Assembly (NCBI GenBank): GCA_902495545.1
Contig: CABUXM010000061.1
Span: 1 to 13,224, forward strand
From: an uncultured Collinsella sp.
Lineage (GTDB): Bacteria > Actinomycetota > Coriobacteriia > Coriobacteriales > Coriobacteriaceae
Direction of reading: 5' to 3'
DNA: 13,224 bases
The stretch's first letter is position 1; the number at the start of each line of letters is the position of its first letter. Under the pieces are notes generated by a model. That model was not told the origin of the DNA. It did no database searches and saw only the letters and a list, made by a program, of their open reading frames with translations. Positions 5,900 through 12,384 of this stretch are shown here, in pieces. The position numbers and the translations under genes are program-made.

Positions 5900-6145
5900 A
5901 TGGACGGACGAGAATTGAGCGAAGGCGAGCTCGAAAGCGTGGCGCGCGCCGTCGGCGGGATCGACGCTGTGATCGATCCAAAGGCGAAAGATGCCGACAC
6001 GGTTGCGCTCGTACAGTATCTTGCTGCCGACCAGAAGTTCGAAAAGGTGCTCGATAACCAGCAGATTCTTCGTGAGCCCATCGTTCGCAACGGCCGCCAG
6101 GCAACCGTTGGCTACGAGCCTGACGTGTGGAAGGGCCGGGAATAA
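5900..6145 (+). pseudogene. 5'-truncated ArsC-family (arsenate reductase-like) gene
   Basis: The 81-residue product from the ATG at 5900 matches the C-terminal two thirds of ArsC/Spx-like proteins. It carries the helical segment LSEGELESVARAVGG, then DPKAKDADTVALVQYL, and ends with the family pattern ILREPIVRNGRQATVGYEP followed by DVW. ArsC-type proteins are normally about 110-120 residues, with an N-terminal thioredoxin-like strand carrying the catalytic cysteine. That part is missing: the in-frame sequence upstream of 5900 has no Cys-containing active-site motif and is rich in Arg, Ser and Pro. There is no ribosome binding site before 5900. It is most likely a remnant after loss of the 5' end, though a short expressed protein cannot be excluded. 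Confidence 0.6.
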
Positions 6146-6164
6146 AGCGGCTGGGAATAAAGTG

Positions 6165-6206
6165 AAGCGCCCACGCCCGTGGTTTTATCCACGGACGTGG
6201 GCGCTT
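6165..6206. terminator. Strong hairpin between convergent genes, possible terminator
   Basis: AAGCGCCCACGCCCGTGG (6165-6182) pairs with CCACGGACGTGGGCGCTT (6189-6206), one mismatch in 18, around a TTTTAT loop. No T-run follows on the plus strand. On the minus strand the stem is followed by the moderately T-rich CACTTTATTCCC, so it may end transcription of the dehydratase operon, whose stop codon is 135 bases away. Confidence 0.45.
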
Positions 6207-6340
6207 GCGTAAGACGTCTCTTGTCGTTTGAGTGGAGCGCCCCGGCGGCGCTGAACAACGCGCCCCGGTGACGTGGCATATGAACTCGGGGCTCTTTGTG
6301 CCGCACATCTATGAGAGGAGAAATTCGATGCGTACGTGCG

Positions 6341-8119
6341 CTACTCCATGTAGCCACCCTGAATGGCGGAAACTGCATGCTCGGTAAAGAACTTGAGCGT
6401 GCCGGAGGTGTAACGATTAGCCTTGGGCTTCCAAGCGGCTCGGCGCTCGGCCAGGACGGCGTCGACCTCGGCCGGCTCCATCTCCTTGCCGGCGATGCCC
6501 ACGATGGACAGCGAGCGCTCGGGGATGTTGATTCGGATAAGGTCGCCCTCCTCAATCAGGGCAATCGGACCGCCCACAGCGGCCTCGGGCGAAACATGAC
6601 CGATAGCCGGGCCCTTGGAGGCGCCGGAGAAGCGGCCATCGGTGATCAGGGCAATGCTCGCACCCAGCTCGGGATCGCTGGCGATAGCCTCGGTGGTGTA
6701 GAACATCTCGGGCATACCGGAACCCTTGGGGCCCTCGTAGCGAATGATAACGGCATCGCCGGGCTTGACCTCGTGCGTCAGGACGGCGTGAATGGCGTCC
6801 TCCTCGCAGTCGAACGGACGGGCCTTGAGCGTAGCCTGGAACATCTCGCGCGGAACAACCGTGTGCTTGACGACGGCGCCCTCGGGAGCAAGGTTGCCGT
6901 GGAGGATGGCGATGGAGCCGTCGGTACCAAAGGCCTGGTCAAACGGGCGAATGATGTCCTCGCGCTTGAGGTTCCACTTCTCCAAGTAGCGGCCGCACTT
7001 CTCGTAGTAACCGTTGTTCTTGAGGCCCTCGAGGTTCTCGCCGAGAGTCTTGCCGGTGACGGTCATGACATCGAGGTGGAGCATCGACTTGATCTCCTCC
7101 ATGATGCGCGGCACGCCGCCCGCATAGTAGAAGAACTGCGCCGGCCACTCGCCTGCGGGGCGAACGTTGAGCAGGTAGTGGGCGCCACGGTGCAGGCGAT
7201 CGAAATCGTCGGCGGACATCTCGATGCCAAACTCGCGGGCGATCGCGGGAATGTGCAGCAGCGAGTTGGTGGAACCGGAGATGGCGCCGTGGACCATGAT
7301 GAGGTTCTCGAAAGACTCCTTGGTCACGATGTCGCGGGGGCACAGGTTGTGCTCGGAGAGCCACACGGACTGGCGGCCGGCCTCGCGCGCAAACTCACGC
7401 AGGTCGGAGCTGGTAGCGGGCAGCAGGGCCGTGCCGGGGAGCATAAGGCCCAGGGCCTCGGCGGTAACCTGCATGGTCGACGCGGTGCCCATAAACGAGC
7501 AGGCGCCGCAGCTGGGGCATGCGTTGTGCTTGGCAAACTCAAGCTCCTCGCGAGAGATCTCGCCGCGCTCGTAGCGGGCAGAAATCGCGCCGAGCTGCTC
7601 CAGGGTCAGCAGGTCGGGACCTGCATCCATGACACCGCCGGTAACGACGATGGAGGGGATGTTGATGCGGCCCATGGCCATGAGGTTCGCAGGCAGGCCC
7701 TTATCGCAGCTGGCGACAAAGACGCCGGCGTCGAACGGGGTGGCCTTGGCATGGATCTCGATCATGTTGGCGATCATGTCGCGGCTGGGCAGCGAGTAGT
7801 TAATGCCGTCGTGGCCCTGGGCCTCGCCGTCGCAGATATCGGTGCAGAAGTAACGGGCACCGTGACCGCCAGCCTCGGCAACGCCAGCACGGACCTCCTC
7901 GACCAGCTCAAACAGGCCGGCAGAACCCGGGTGCGAGTCGCCGAACGTCGACTCGATAATGACCTGCGGCTTGTCCAGATCCTCGATGGTCCAGCCAGAG
8001 CCCAGACGCAGCGGGTCCATCTCGGGGCTGATGGTGCGAAACTTGCCGGAACGCGGCTGCAGCTTGGCAACCAAGTCGGCTGCCTCCTGCTGAATCTGTG
8101 CCTTGGTCTTCTCGTCCAT
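6341..8119 (-). CDS. IlvD/Edd-family sugar-acid dehydratase
   Basis: This 592-residue enzyme belongs to the Fe-S dehydratases that convert dihydroxy-acids or aldonates to 2-keto-3-deoxy acids. Visible motifs are CDGEAQGHDG (97-106), CDKGLPANLM (138-147), CPSCGACSFMGTASTMQ (201-217) and, near the C-terminus, ITDGRFSGASKGPAIGHVSP. Several blocks (CDKGLPA, GGVP, LHLD.MTVTG.T.GENLE) resemble the YjhG/YagF xylonate dehydratases more than IlvD itself. The cysteine that IlvD carries near residue 49 has no obvious counterpart in the ESTFGDSHPGSAG region. An upstream ATG at 8155 adds 12 residues, but AGGAGAG precedes the ATG at 8119. The gene lies 107 bases downstream of the GntP permease gene. A D-gluconate-like substrate giving KDG would fit the neighbouring DhuD product, which is inference. 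Confidence 0.85.
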   Translation of the reverse strand: MDEKTKAQIQQEAADLVAKLQPRSGKFRTISPEMDPLRLGSGWTIEDLDKPQVIIESTFGDSHPGSAGLFELVEEVRAGVAEAGGHGARYFCTDICDGEAQGHDGINYSLPSRDMIANMIEIHAKATPFDAGVFVASCDKGLPANLMAMGRINIPSIVVTGGVMDAGPDLLTLEQLGAISARYERGEISREELEFAKHNACPSCGACSFMGTASTMQVTAEALGLMLPGTALLPATSSDLREFAREAGRQSVWLSEHNLCPRDIVTKESFENLIMVHGAISGSTNSLLHIPAIAREFGIEMSADDFDRLHRGAHYLLNVRPAGEWPAQFFYYAGGVPRIMEEIKSMLHLDVMTVTGKTLGENLEGLKNNGYYEKCGRYLEKWNLKREDIIRPFDQAFGTDGSIAILHGNLAPEGAVVKHTVVPREMFQATLKARPFDCEEDAIHAVLTHEVKPGDAVIIRYEGPKGSGMPEMFYTTEAIASDPELGASIALITDGRFSGASKGPAIGHVSPEAAVGGPIALIEEGDLIRINIPERSLSIVGIAGKEMEPAEVDAVLAERRAAWKPKANRYTSGTLKFFTEHAVSAIQGGYME

Positions 8120-8150
8120 AATGCTCTCCTCTTTTGGTTTGAACGGTTGT

Positions 8151-8163
8151 ACCAATCGTTGGT
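8151..8163. promoter_or_regulatory. Palindrome ahead of the dehydratase gene
   Basis: ACCAA-TCG-TTGGT is a perfect 5-bp inverted repeat with a three-base centre, 32 bases upstream of the dehydratase start. A second small hairpin, CCGAG-N7-CTCGG, lies nearby at about 8184-8200. It may be an operator for separate control of the dehydratase or an intercistronic RNA structure. Confidence 0.3.
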
Positions 8164-8226
8164 TAATGAATCAAGTGAAATGGGTACCGAGCGATGCACT
8201 CGGCGAAAGATGCTTAGCTACGCGAA

Positions 8227-9588
8227 CTAGGCGAAGAACGAAATCACCAGGGCGCAGGCAAGACCCGAAAGGCCGATGAGCGTCTCCATAACGGTCCAGG
8301 ACTTGAGGGTTGTCTTCTCATCAATCTCCAGGAACGAGGAGCACATCCAAAAACCGGCATCGTTGACGTGCGAGAGGGCCGTGGCACCGCCGCAGATGGC
8401 AAGACAGATAGCGGCACGCATGAGCACTGAGGCTCCGGCAACCGCGGGCATGGCGGCCATAATGCCCGATGCCATGGTCATAGCGACGATGGAGCTGCCG
8501 ACAGAGGCACGCACCATGACGGCGATCAAAAAGGCAACGACCACCAAAGGCAGTGGTGAGGCCTCGAGCATAGGGCCGATAACCTGGCCCAAGCCGCAGT
8601 CCTGCAGCATCCAGCGAATGACGCCGCCACAGGCGATAACCAGCAAGATCATGCCGACGGGCTTAAGAGAGCGGTCGAGCAAGGCCTTGAGCTCGGCGCC
8701 GGAGTAGCCGCGGCGCGCGCCCAGCAGATACATCGCAACGAGCGTGGCAAGCGTCAAGGCGACGAACGGCTTGCCCAGGAAGGCGAGAATCGAAGCGAGC
8801 TCGGCGGGCATGGGGATATAAGAGGACAGCGTGCCCAGCAAAATCAAACAAAGCGGCGTGAGCACGATGGCAAGCACCATGCCAAAGGAGGGAAGCTCCT
8901 TTTCGTCGCTCGCGCCCTCGGCAGAGGTAAAGTGCTCCGGAACATCGGTAAAGATGCGACCGCCCACGTTGCGACCCCAGATGACGCCGGCGATCGCCAT
9001 GGCGATGAAGGCGGTAGGGATACCAACGAGAATCATGGTGCCCAGGTCGACACCGAGCGTGCCGGCGACCAGAACCGAACCGGCCGATGGCGGCACAAAC
9101 GCATAGCCAGCGGCAAGTCCTGCGAGCAGCGCGATGCCGTAGTAGAGCGTCGACTTTTTGGTCTGCGATGCCACACTAAACGCAAGTGGGATCAAAACGA
9201 CCACGCCGGCCTCAAAGAACACCGTAGTGCCGATGACCAGACCGGTAATACCCAGTGCCCAGCTGGAATGACCCTGCCCAAAGGTATCGATGAAGGTCTG
9301 GGCGATCTTCTTGGCGCCGCCGCTCTCCTCAAGAATCTGGCCAAACATCGAGCCGAGGCCAATGAGCAGGGCGATGTTTTGCAGCGTGGTTCCCACGCCC
9401 TTGGTGACAGTGTCCGCCACCAGGTCGAGCGGCATACCGGCGCCGATGCCAATCGCGAGCGCCGAGACCATCATCGAAAGCACAGGATGCAGCTTGAACT
9501 TAATGATGAGCGCAAGCAGCAGCGCGATGCCCACGATGGCGGCGATGACCAGCCTGGTGGGGTCGGCCATAAACGTTGGGTCTGACAT
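8227..9588 (-). CDS. GntP-family gluconate/sugar-acid permease
   Basis: The 453-residue protein is strongly hydrophobic throughout, with about 12 membrane segments, as expected for the GntP family of proton symporters. Recognisable family blocks include IALLIGLGSMFGQILEESGG (93-112), FFEAGVVVLIPLAF (about 144-157) and the conserved C-terminal GGATALSHVNDAGFW. Members import gluconate or related aldonates and organic acids across the cell membrane. The ATG at 9588 has GGAGG four bases upstream; a second ATG six codons later is less well placed. The gene leads a leftward unit with the dehydratase gene. It is divergent from the FCD regulator, and candidate regulator sites flank a TATAGT -10-like box at 9633-9628. 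Substrate uptake matching the dehydratase is inferred from position. Confidence 0.9.
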   Translation of the reverse strand: MSDPTFMADPTRLVIAAIVGIALLLALIIKFKLHPVLSMMVSALAIGIGAGMPLDLVADTVTKGVGTTLQNIALLIGLGSMFGQILEESGGAKKIAQTFIDTFGQGHSSWALGITGLVIGTTVFFEAGVVVLIPLAFSVASQTKKSTLYYGIALLAGLAAGYAFVPPSAGSVLVAGTLGVDLGTMILVGIPTAFIAMAIAGVIWGRNVGGRIFTDVPEHFTSAEGASDEKELPSFGMVLAIVLTPLCLILLGTLSSYIPMPAELASILAFLGKPFVALTLATLVAMYLLGARRGYSGAELKALLDRSLKPVGMILLVIACGGVIRWMLQDCGLGQVIGPMLEASPLPLVVVAFLIAVMVRASVGSSIVAMTMASGIMAAMPAVAGASVLMRAAICLAICGGATALSHVNDAGFWMCSSFLEIDEKTTLKSWTVMETLIGLSGLACALVISFFA

Positions 9589-9597
9589 CTTTCCTCC

Positions 9598-9696
9598 AAT
9601 TCATCAGACCTTTTGAATTCGGCTTAGACTATAGCGCGTTTTCAATAGGTCTGATGTTTAAAAGGGAAACTTTTTCGAAATACATCTGATGTATTT
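9598..9696. promoter_or_regulatory. Three TCTGATG-centred operator copies on the gntP side
   Basis: Site 1 (9598-9615, minus strand) reads CAAAAGGTCTGATGAATT. Site 2 (9643-9660, plus) reads CAATAGGTCTGATGTTTA. Site 3 (9678-9696) contains ATACATC-T-GATGTAT, palindromic around one base. Sites 1 and 2 face each other and flank the TATAGT box at 9633-9628 of the leftward permease gene, as expected for repression. The likely binder is the FCD regulator encoded at 9822, which is inference. Confidence 0.55.
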
Positions 9697-9784
9697 GCTG
9701 AACGATCTGTTTTTTACGGTAAACGGCCACTTACAGTTCTCCATTGTCGGAGCGAACCACCGCGGCTTCTGTTAAATGAGCTAG

Positions 9785-9801
9785 AATAGCTCTGATGAAT
9801 T
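9785..9801 (+). promoter_or_regulatory. Fourth TCTGATG operator copy, at the regulator's own promoter
   Basis: AATAGCTCTGATGAATT shares the TCTGATG core and AT-rich flanks of the three sites to its left. It overlaps a TAGAAT -10-like box at 9782-9787 and lies 20 bases before the regulator's GTG start, which suggests autoregulation. No convincing -35 hexamer is visible. Confidence 0.5.
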
Positions 9802-9821
9802 CTTTTGATATGAGGTGAAGC

Positions 9822-10514
9822 GTGGCACGAGCCGATTCGGGACTCCCCGAGCAGATTTCGGAGAAAATTATTCAACTGATCCTGGATGAGCATCTTGAGC
9901 AAGGCGACCGCCTGCCCAAGGAGGCTGTGCTCGTCGAGCGCCTGGGTGCTGGCAGGAGCACCGTACGCGAGGCTATGAAGCTGCTGCAGTCGCGCAACAT
10001 CGTGCGCATTAAGCAGGGCTCGGGCACCTATGTGGCATCAAACCCCGGCGTTGCCGACGATCCGCTGGGCTTTACCTTTATCGATGACAAGAGGCGCCTG
10101 GCACGCGACCTGCTCGAAGTGCGCTTTATGATCGAGCCGCAGATGGCCAGCATGGCCGCAGAGCACGCGACCGACGATCAAATCATCTGCATTAAAGAGC
10201 TTTGCGATGAGTCCGAGCACTTGGCCGCGCGGGACGAAGACTATTCTGCCGCCGACACCGCGTTTCACATCGCAATTGCCGAAAGCTGCGGCAACCTCGT
10301 CGTTCCCCGCCTAATGGGCGTGCTCAAGGCGTCTGTCCCCCTGTTTATTGACGTGACCGGCAAAAAGCTCGTCGAGGAAACTATCCGCACGCACCGCGAT
10401 GTGGCCGACGCCATCGCCGCGCGCAATCCCACCGCCGCGCACGACGCAATGTATCTGCACCTGGTGTATAACCGCAACATGATTGCGGAGGGCACGCAGG
10501 AACAGAGCGAATAA
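9822..10514 (+). CDS. GntR-family transcriptional regulator, FCD/FadR subfamily
   Basis: This 230-residue regulator has an N-terminal winged helix (about residues 8-75), including DEHLEQGDRLPKEAVLVERL and GAGRSTVREAMKLLQSRNIV. An FCD effector domain follows. Its candidate metal-binding residues are Asp and His in DTAFHIA, His in IRTHRD and His in YLHLVYN. The gene starts with GTG at 9822, with AGGTG seven bases upstream; no better ATG exists nearby. It is divergent from the permease-dehydratase pair and is followed by dhuD on the same strand after 160 bases. Four related sites in the 233-base intergenic region suggest it controls itself and the permease. FCD regulators usually respond to sugar acids or other carboxylates, so an aldonate or KDG would be a reasonable effector. 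Confidence 0.88.
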   Translation: MARADSGLPEQISEKIIQLILDEHLEQGDRLPKEAVLVERLGAGRSTVREAMKLLQSRNIVRIKQGSGTYVASNPGVADDPLGFTFIDDKRRLARDLLEVRFMIEPQMASMAAEHATDDQIICIKELCDESEHLAARDEDYSAADTAFHIAIAESCGNLVVPRLMGVLKASVPLFIDVTGKKLVEETIRTHRDVADAIAARNPTAAHDAMYLHLVYNRNMIAEGTQEQSE

Positions 10515-10555
10515 ACGTCCGCGCGGCAAGGGCGAGATCACCGTTTACCTTTTAA

Positions 10556-10571
10556 AAGTGAACGTTCACCT
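10556..10571. promoter_or_regulatory. Palindromic operator, near copy of the site at 1034
   Basis: AAGTGAACGTTCACCT contains the perfect 12-bp palindrome GTGAACGTTCAC centred on CG and differs from the 1034-1049 site by one base. It lies about 40 bases upstream of a TATACT box at 10612-10617 that may serve dhuD. A degenerate half-match, AGATGAACGTTTCTTT, occurs at 10646-10661, just before the dhuD ribosome binding site. LacI-type binding is inferred from geometry. Confidence 0.6.
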
Positions 10572-10674
10572 GATTTTAGGAGAATCTGATTTTTAAATCC
10601 TCCTCTTCTCCTATACTGACCTTGTATGAAAAGCAAGACTTATATAGATGAACGTTTCTTTTGAAAGGATCGCT

Positions 10675-11484
10675 ATGTCTGATCTTATGGACAGCTTCCG
10701 TCTGGACGGCAAGGTCGCACTGGTAACCGGCGCCACCTATGGCATTGGCATGGCTATCGCCGAGGCGCTCGGAGAGGCTGGCGCCAAGATCGCCTTTAAC
10801 GCACGTCACGCCGACAAGGTAGCCGAGGCCGAGAAGCACTACCGCGAGCTGGGCTTTGAGGCTCATGGTTACGTGGCAGACGTCACCGACGAGGCCGTCG
10901 TTGCCGAGCTCATCGCCAAGATCGAGGCCGACTTTGGCACCACGCCCGACATCCTGGTCAACAACGCCGGCGTTATCCAGCGCACCCCGATGCTCGACAT
11001 GAGCGCCGAGGACTTCCGCCGCGTCGTCGATATTGACCTCAACGCACCGTTTATCGTGTCCAAGGCCTGCCTGCCCGGCATGATCGCCAAGGGCCACGGC
11101 AAGATCATCAACATCTGCTCGATGATGAGCGAGCTGGGTCGCGAGACCATCGCCGGCTATGCCGCCGCCAAGGGCGGACTCAAGATGCTCACCAAGAACA
11201 TCTGCTCGGAGTTTGGCGAGGCCAATATCCAGTGCAACGGCATTGGACCCGGCTACATCGCCACGCCGCAAACCGCACCCCTGCGCGAGACGCAGCCCGA
11301 CGGCAGCCGCCACCCGTTTGACCAGTTCATCATTGCCAAGACGCCGGCCGCCCGTTGGGGCACGCCCGAGGATCTGAAGGGCCCCGCCGTGTTCTTGGCT
11401 TCCGATGCATCGAACTTCGTCAACGGCCACATCCTCTATGTCGACGGCGGAATCCTCGCATACATTGGAAAGCAGCCTCAATAA
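10675..11484 (+). CDS. dhuD: DhuD-type short-chain dehydrogenase (2-keto-3-deoxygluconate-forming)
   Basis: The 269-residue protein is a classical short-chain dehydrogenase. It has a nucleotide-binding TGATYGIG at residues 18-25, NNAG at 96-99, and catalytic Ser149, Tyr162 and Lys166 in the CSMMSELGRETIAGYAAAKG segment. It closely resembles proteins labelled gluconate 5-dehydrogenase or KduD. The C-terminal YVDGGILAYIGKQPQ and the pairing with an RpiB-like isomerase fit streptococcal DhuD best. DhuD reduces 3-deoxy-D-glycero-2,5-hexodiulosonate to 2-keto-3-deoxygluconate (KDG) in breakdown of unsaturated uronates from glycosaminoglycans. The ATG at 10675 follows AAAGGA at good spacing; an ATG at 10648 lacks a ribosome binding site. 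dhuI follows after 140 bases containing repeat copy C. Confidence 0.82.
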   Translation: MSDLMDSFRLDGKVALVTGATYGIGMAIAEALGEAGAKIAFNARHADKVAEAEKHYRELGFEAHGYVADVTDEAVVAELIAKIEADFGTTPDILVNNAGVIQRTPMLDMSAEDFRRVVDIDLNAPFIVSKACLPGMIAKGHGKIINICSMMSELGRETIAGYAAAKGGLKMLTKNICSEFGEANIQCNGIGPGYIATPQTAPLRETQPDGSRHPFDQFIIAKTPAARWGTPEDLKGPAVFLASDASNFVNGHILYVDGGILAYIGKQPQ

Positions 11485-11534
11485 GCGTCGCCGCAACTGC
11501 CCACATCAGGTTTCATCCACTCGTTTTTCATTTG

Positions 11535-11601
11535 AGTTGCGGTGAGATAAGGATTGGCTTTGGCTTCTATCAGGCAAAACAGTCCGTATTTCACCGCAAG
11601 T
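11535..11601 (+). repeat. Dispersed hairpin repeat between dhuD and dhuI (copy C)
   Basis: The left arm starts AGTTGCGGTGAGATAAGG at 11535. The right arm 11578-11601 begins AACAGTCCGTATTTCACC. The first 22 positions pair at 18 Watson-Crick positions, plus two G-U pairs in the plus-strand RNA. The right arm differs from copy A at two positions. It lies inside the dhuD-dhuI transcript and ends 23 bases before the dhuI start, next to its ribosome binding site. Confidence 0.75.
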
Positions 11602-11624
11602 TAGAAATAGAAAGGTAATTCGCA

Positions 11625-12266
11625 ATGAAGATCGCTCTGATCAATGAGAACTCTCAGAACTCCAAGAACCCTATGATCGAGGCTGCCCTTAAGAAGGTTG
11701 TCGAGCCCATGGGGCACACCGTCTTTAACTATGGCATGTATGCCGACGCCGATTCCAAGCCCCTCACCTACGTGCAGAACGGCATCCTTGCCGCCGTGCT
11801 GCTGAACTCCGGCGCTGCCGACTACGTCGTGACCGGCTGCGGCACCGGCGAGGGCGCCATGCTCGCCTGTAACTCCTTCCCCGGCGTGCTGTGCGGCCAC
11901 GTTGCCGACCCGCTCGACGCCTACACCTTTGCCCAGGTCAACGATGGCAACGCCGTTGCCATGCCCTTCGCCCTCAAGAACGGCTGGGGCCAGGAGCTCA
12001 ATCTTGAGTACACCTTCGAGAAGCTCTTTGGCTTTGGTTCGGGCAACGGCTATCCTGCCGAGCGCGTTGAGCCCGAGCAGCGCAACAAGAAGATCCTCGA
12101 CGGCGTGCGCGCTGTGACCATGCGTCCGCTCGTCGACGTCCTGGGCGAGATCGATCAGGACCTGGTGAAGGGCGCACTTGCCGGCGAGCACTTCCAGGAG
12201 TACTTCTTTGCCAACGCCACCGACGAGGCCATCATCGCCAAGGTCAAGGAGCTCCTGGGGCTCTAA
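11625..12266 (+). CDS. dhuI: DhuI-type isomerase, RpiB/LacAB family
   Basis: The 213-residue protein is a long member of the RpiB/LacAB sugar isomerase family. The signature region VVTGCGTGEGAMLACNSFPG (68-87) corresponds to the phosphate- or carboxylate-binding loop of RpiB. NDGNAVAMP (106-114) is the second family block. Ordinary RpiB proteins are about 150 residues; the extra C-terminal 60 residues (EPEQRNKKILDGVRAVTM onward) are typical of DhuI. DhuI isomerises 4-deoxy-L-threo-5-hexosulose-uronate to 3-deoxy-D-glycero-2,5-hexodiulosonate, which DhuD then reduces. The enzyme acts in the cytoplasm. The ATG at 11625 has GAAAGG upstream. The gene ends the rightward unit and is followed by an intrinsic terminator. 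Assignment rests on recalled similarity to the streptococcal enzyme and on the adjacent dhuD. Confidence 0.82.
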   Translation: MKIALINENSQNSKNPMIEAALKKVVEPMGHTVFNYGMYADADSKPLTYVQNGILAAVLLNSGAADYVVTGCGTGEGAMLACNSFPGVLCGHVADPLDAYTFAQVNDGNAVAMPFALKNGWGQELNLEYTFEKLFGFGSGNGYPAERVEPEQRNKKILDGVRAVTMRPLVDVLGEIDQDLVKGALAGEHFQEYFFANATDEAIIAKVKELLGL

Positions 12267-12291
12267 TCGCACGACTCATTGCAGCTAACGC

Positions 12292-12333
12292 AAGCGGCGG
12301 TCGTCCCACGTACGGGGCGACCGCCGCTTTTTG
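12292..12333 (+). terminator. Intrinsic terminator after dhuI
   Basis: AAGCGGCGGTCG (12292-12303) pairs with CGACCGCCGCTT (12318-12329), with inner CCC-GGG pairing around the loop, and a T-run completes the signal at 12328-12332. On the minus strand the same stem is preceded by AAAA and lies beyond the convergent oxidoreductase gene. Confidence 0.85.
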
Positions 12334-12384
12334 CTATCTACCGACTGACGCCGCGGGGACAGGCCCCATGCGCCAAGGGATTAA

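Noticed and set aside
6296..8230. A 644-codon open frame on the plus strand.
   Set aside because: It covers the dehydratase gene in antisense and has a low-complexity Gly/Ala/Leu/Val composition. The minus-strand product is an unmistakable IlvD/Edd enzyme.
8932..9585. A 217-codon plus-strand frame over the permease gene.
   Set aside because: It is antisense, with a charged low-complexity composition. The minus strand encodes a clear GntP-type membrane protein.
10576..11496. A 306-codon minus-strand frame over dhuD.
   Set aside because: It is a coding shadow. The plus-strand product has complete short-chain dehydrogenase motifs.
11601..12272. A 223-codon minus-strand frame over dhuI.
   Set aside because: It is a coding shadow of the RpiB-like gene, rich in Gly, Val and Leu, without recognisable motifs.
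12340..12384. GGGG-ACAG-GCCCC hairpin near the end of the oxidoreductase gene as a second terminator.
   Set aside because: The stem is short and no T-run follows on either strand, so the stem at 12292-12333 is the only supported terminator.
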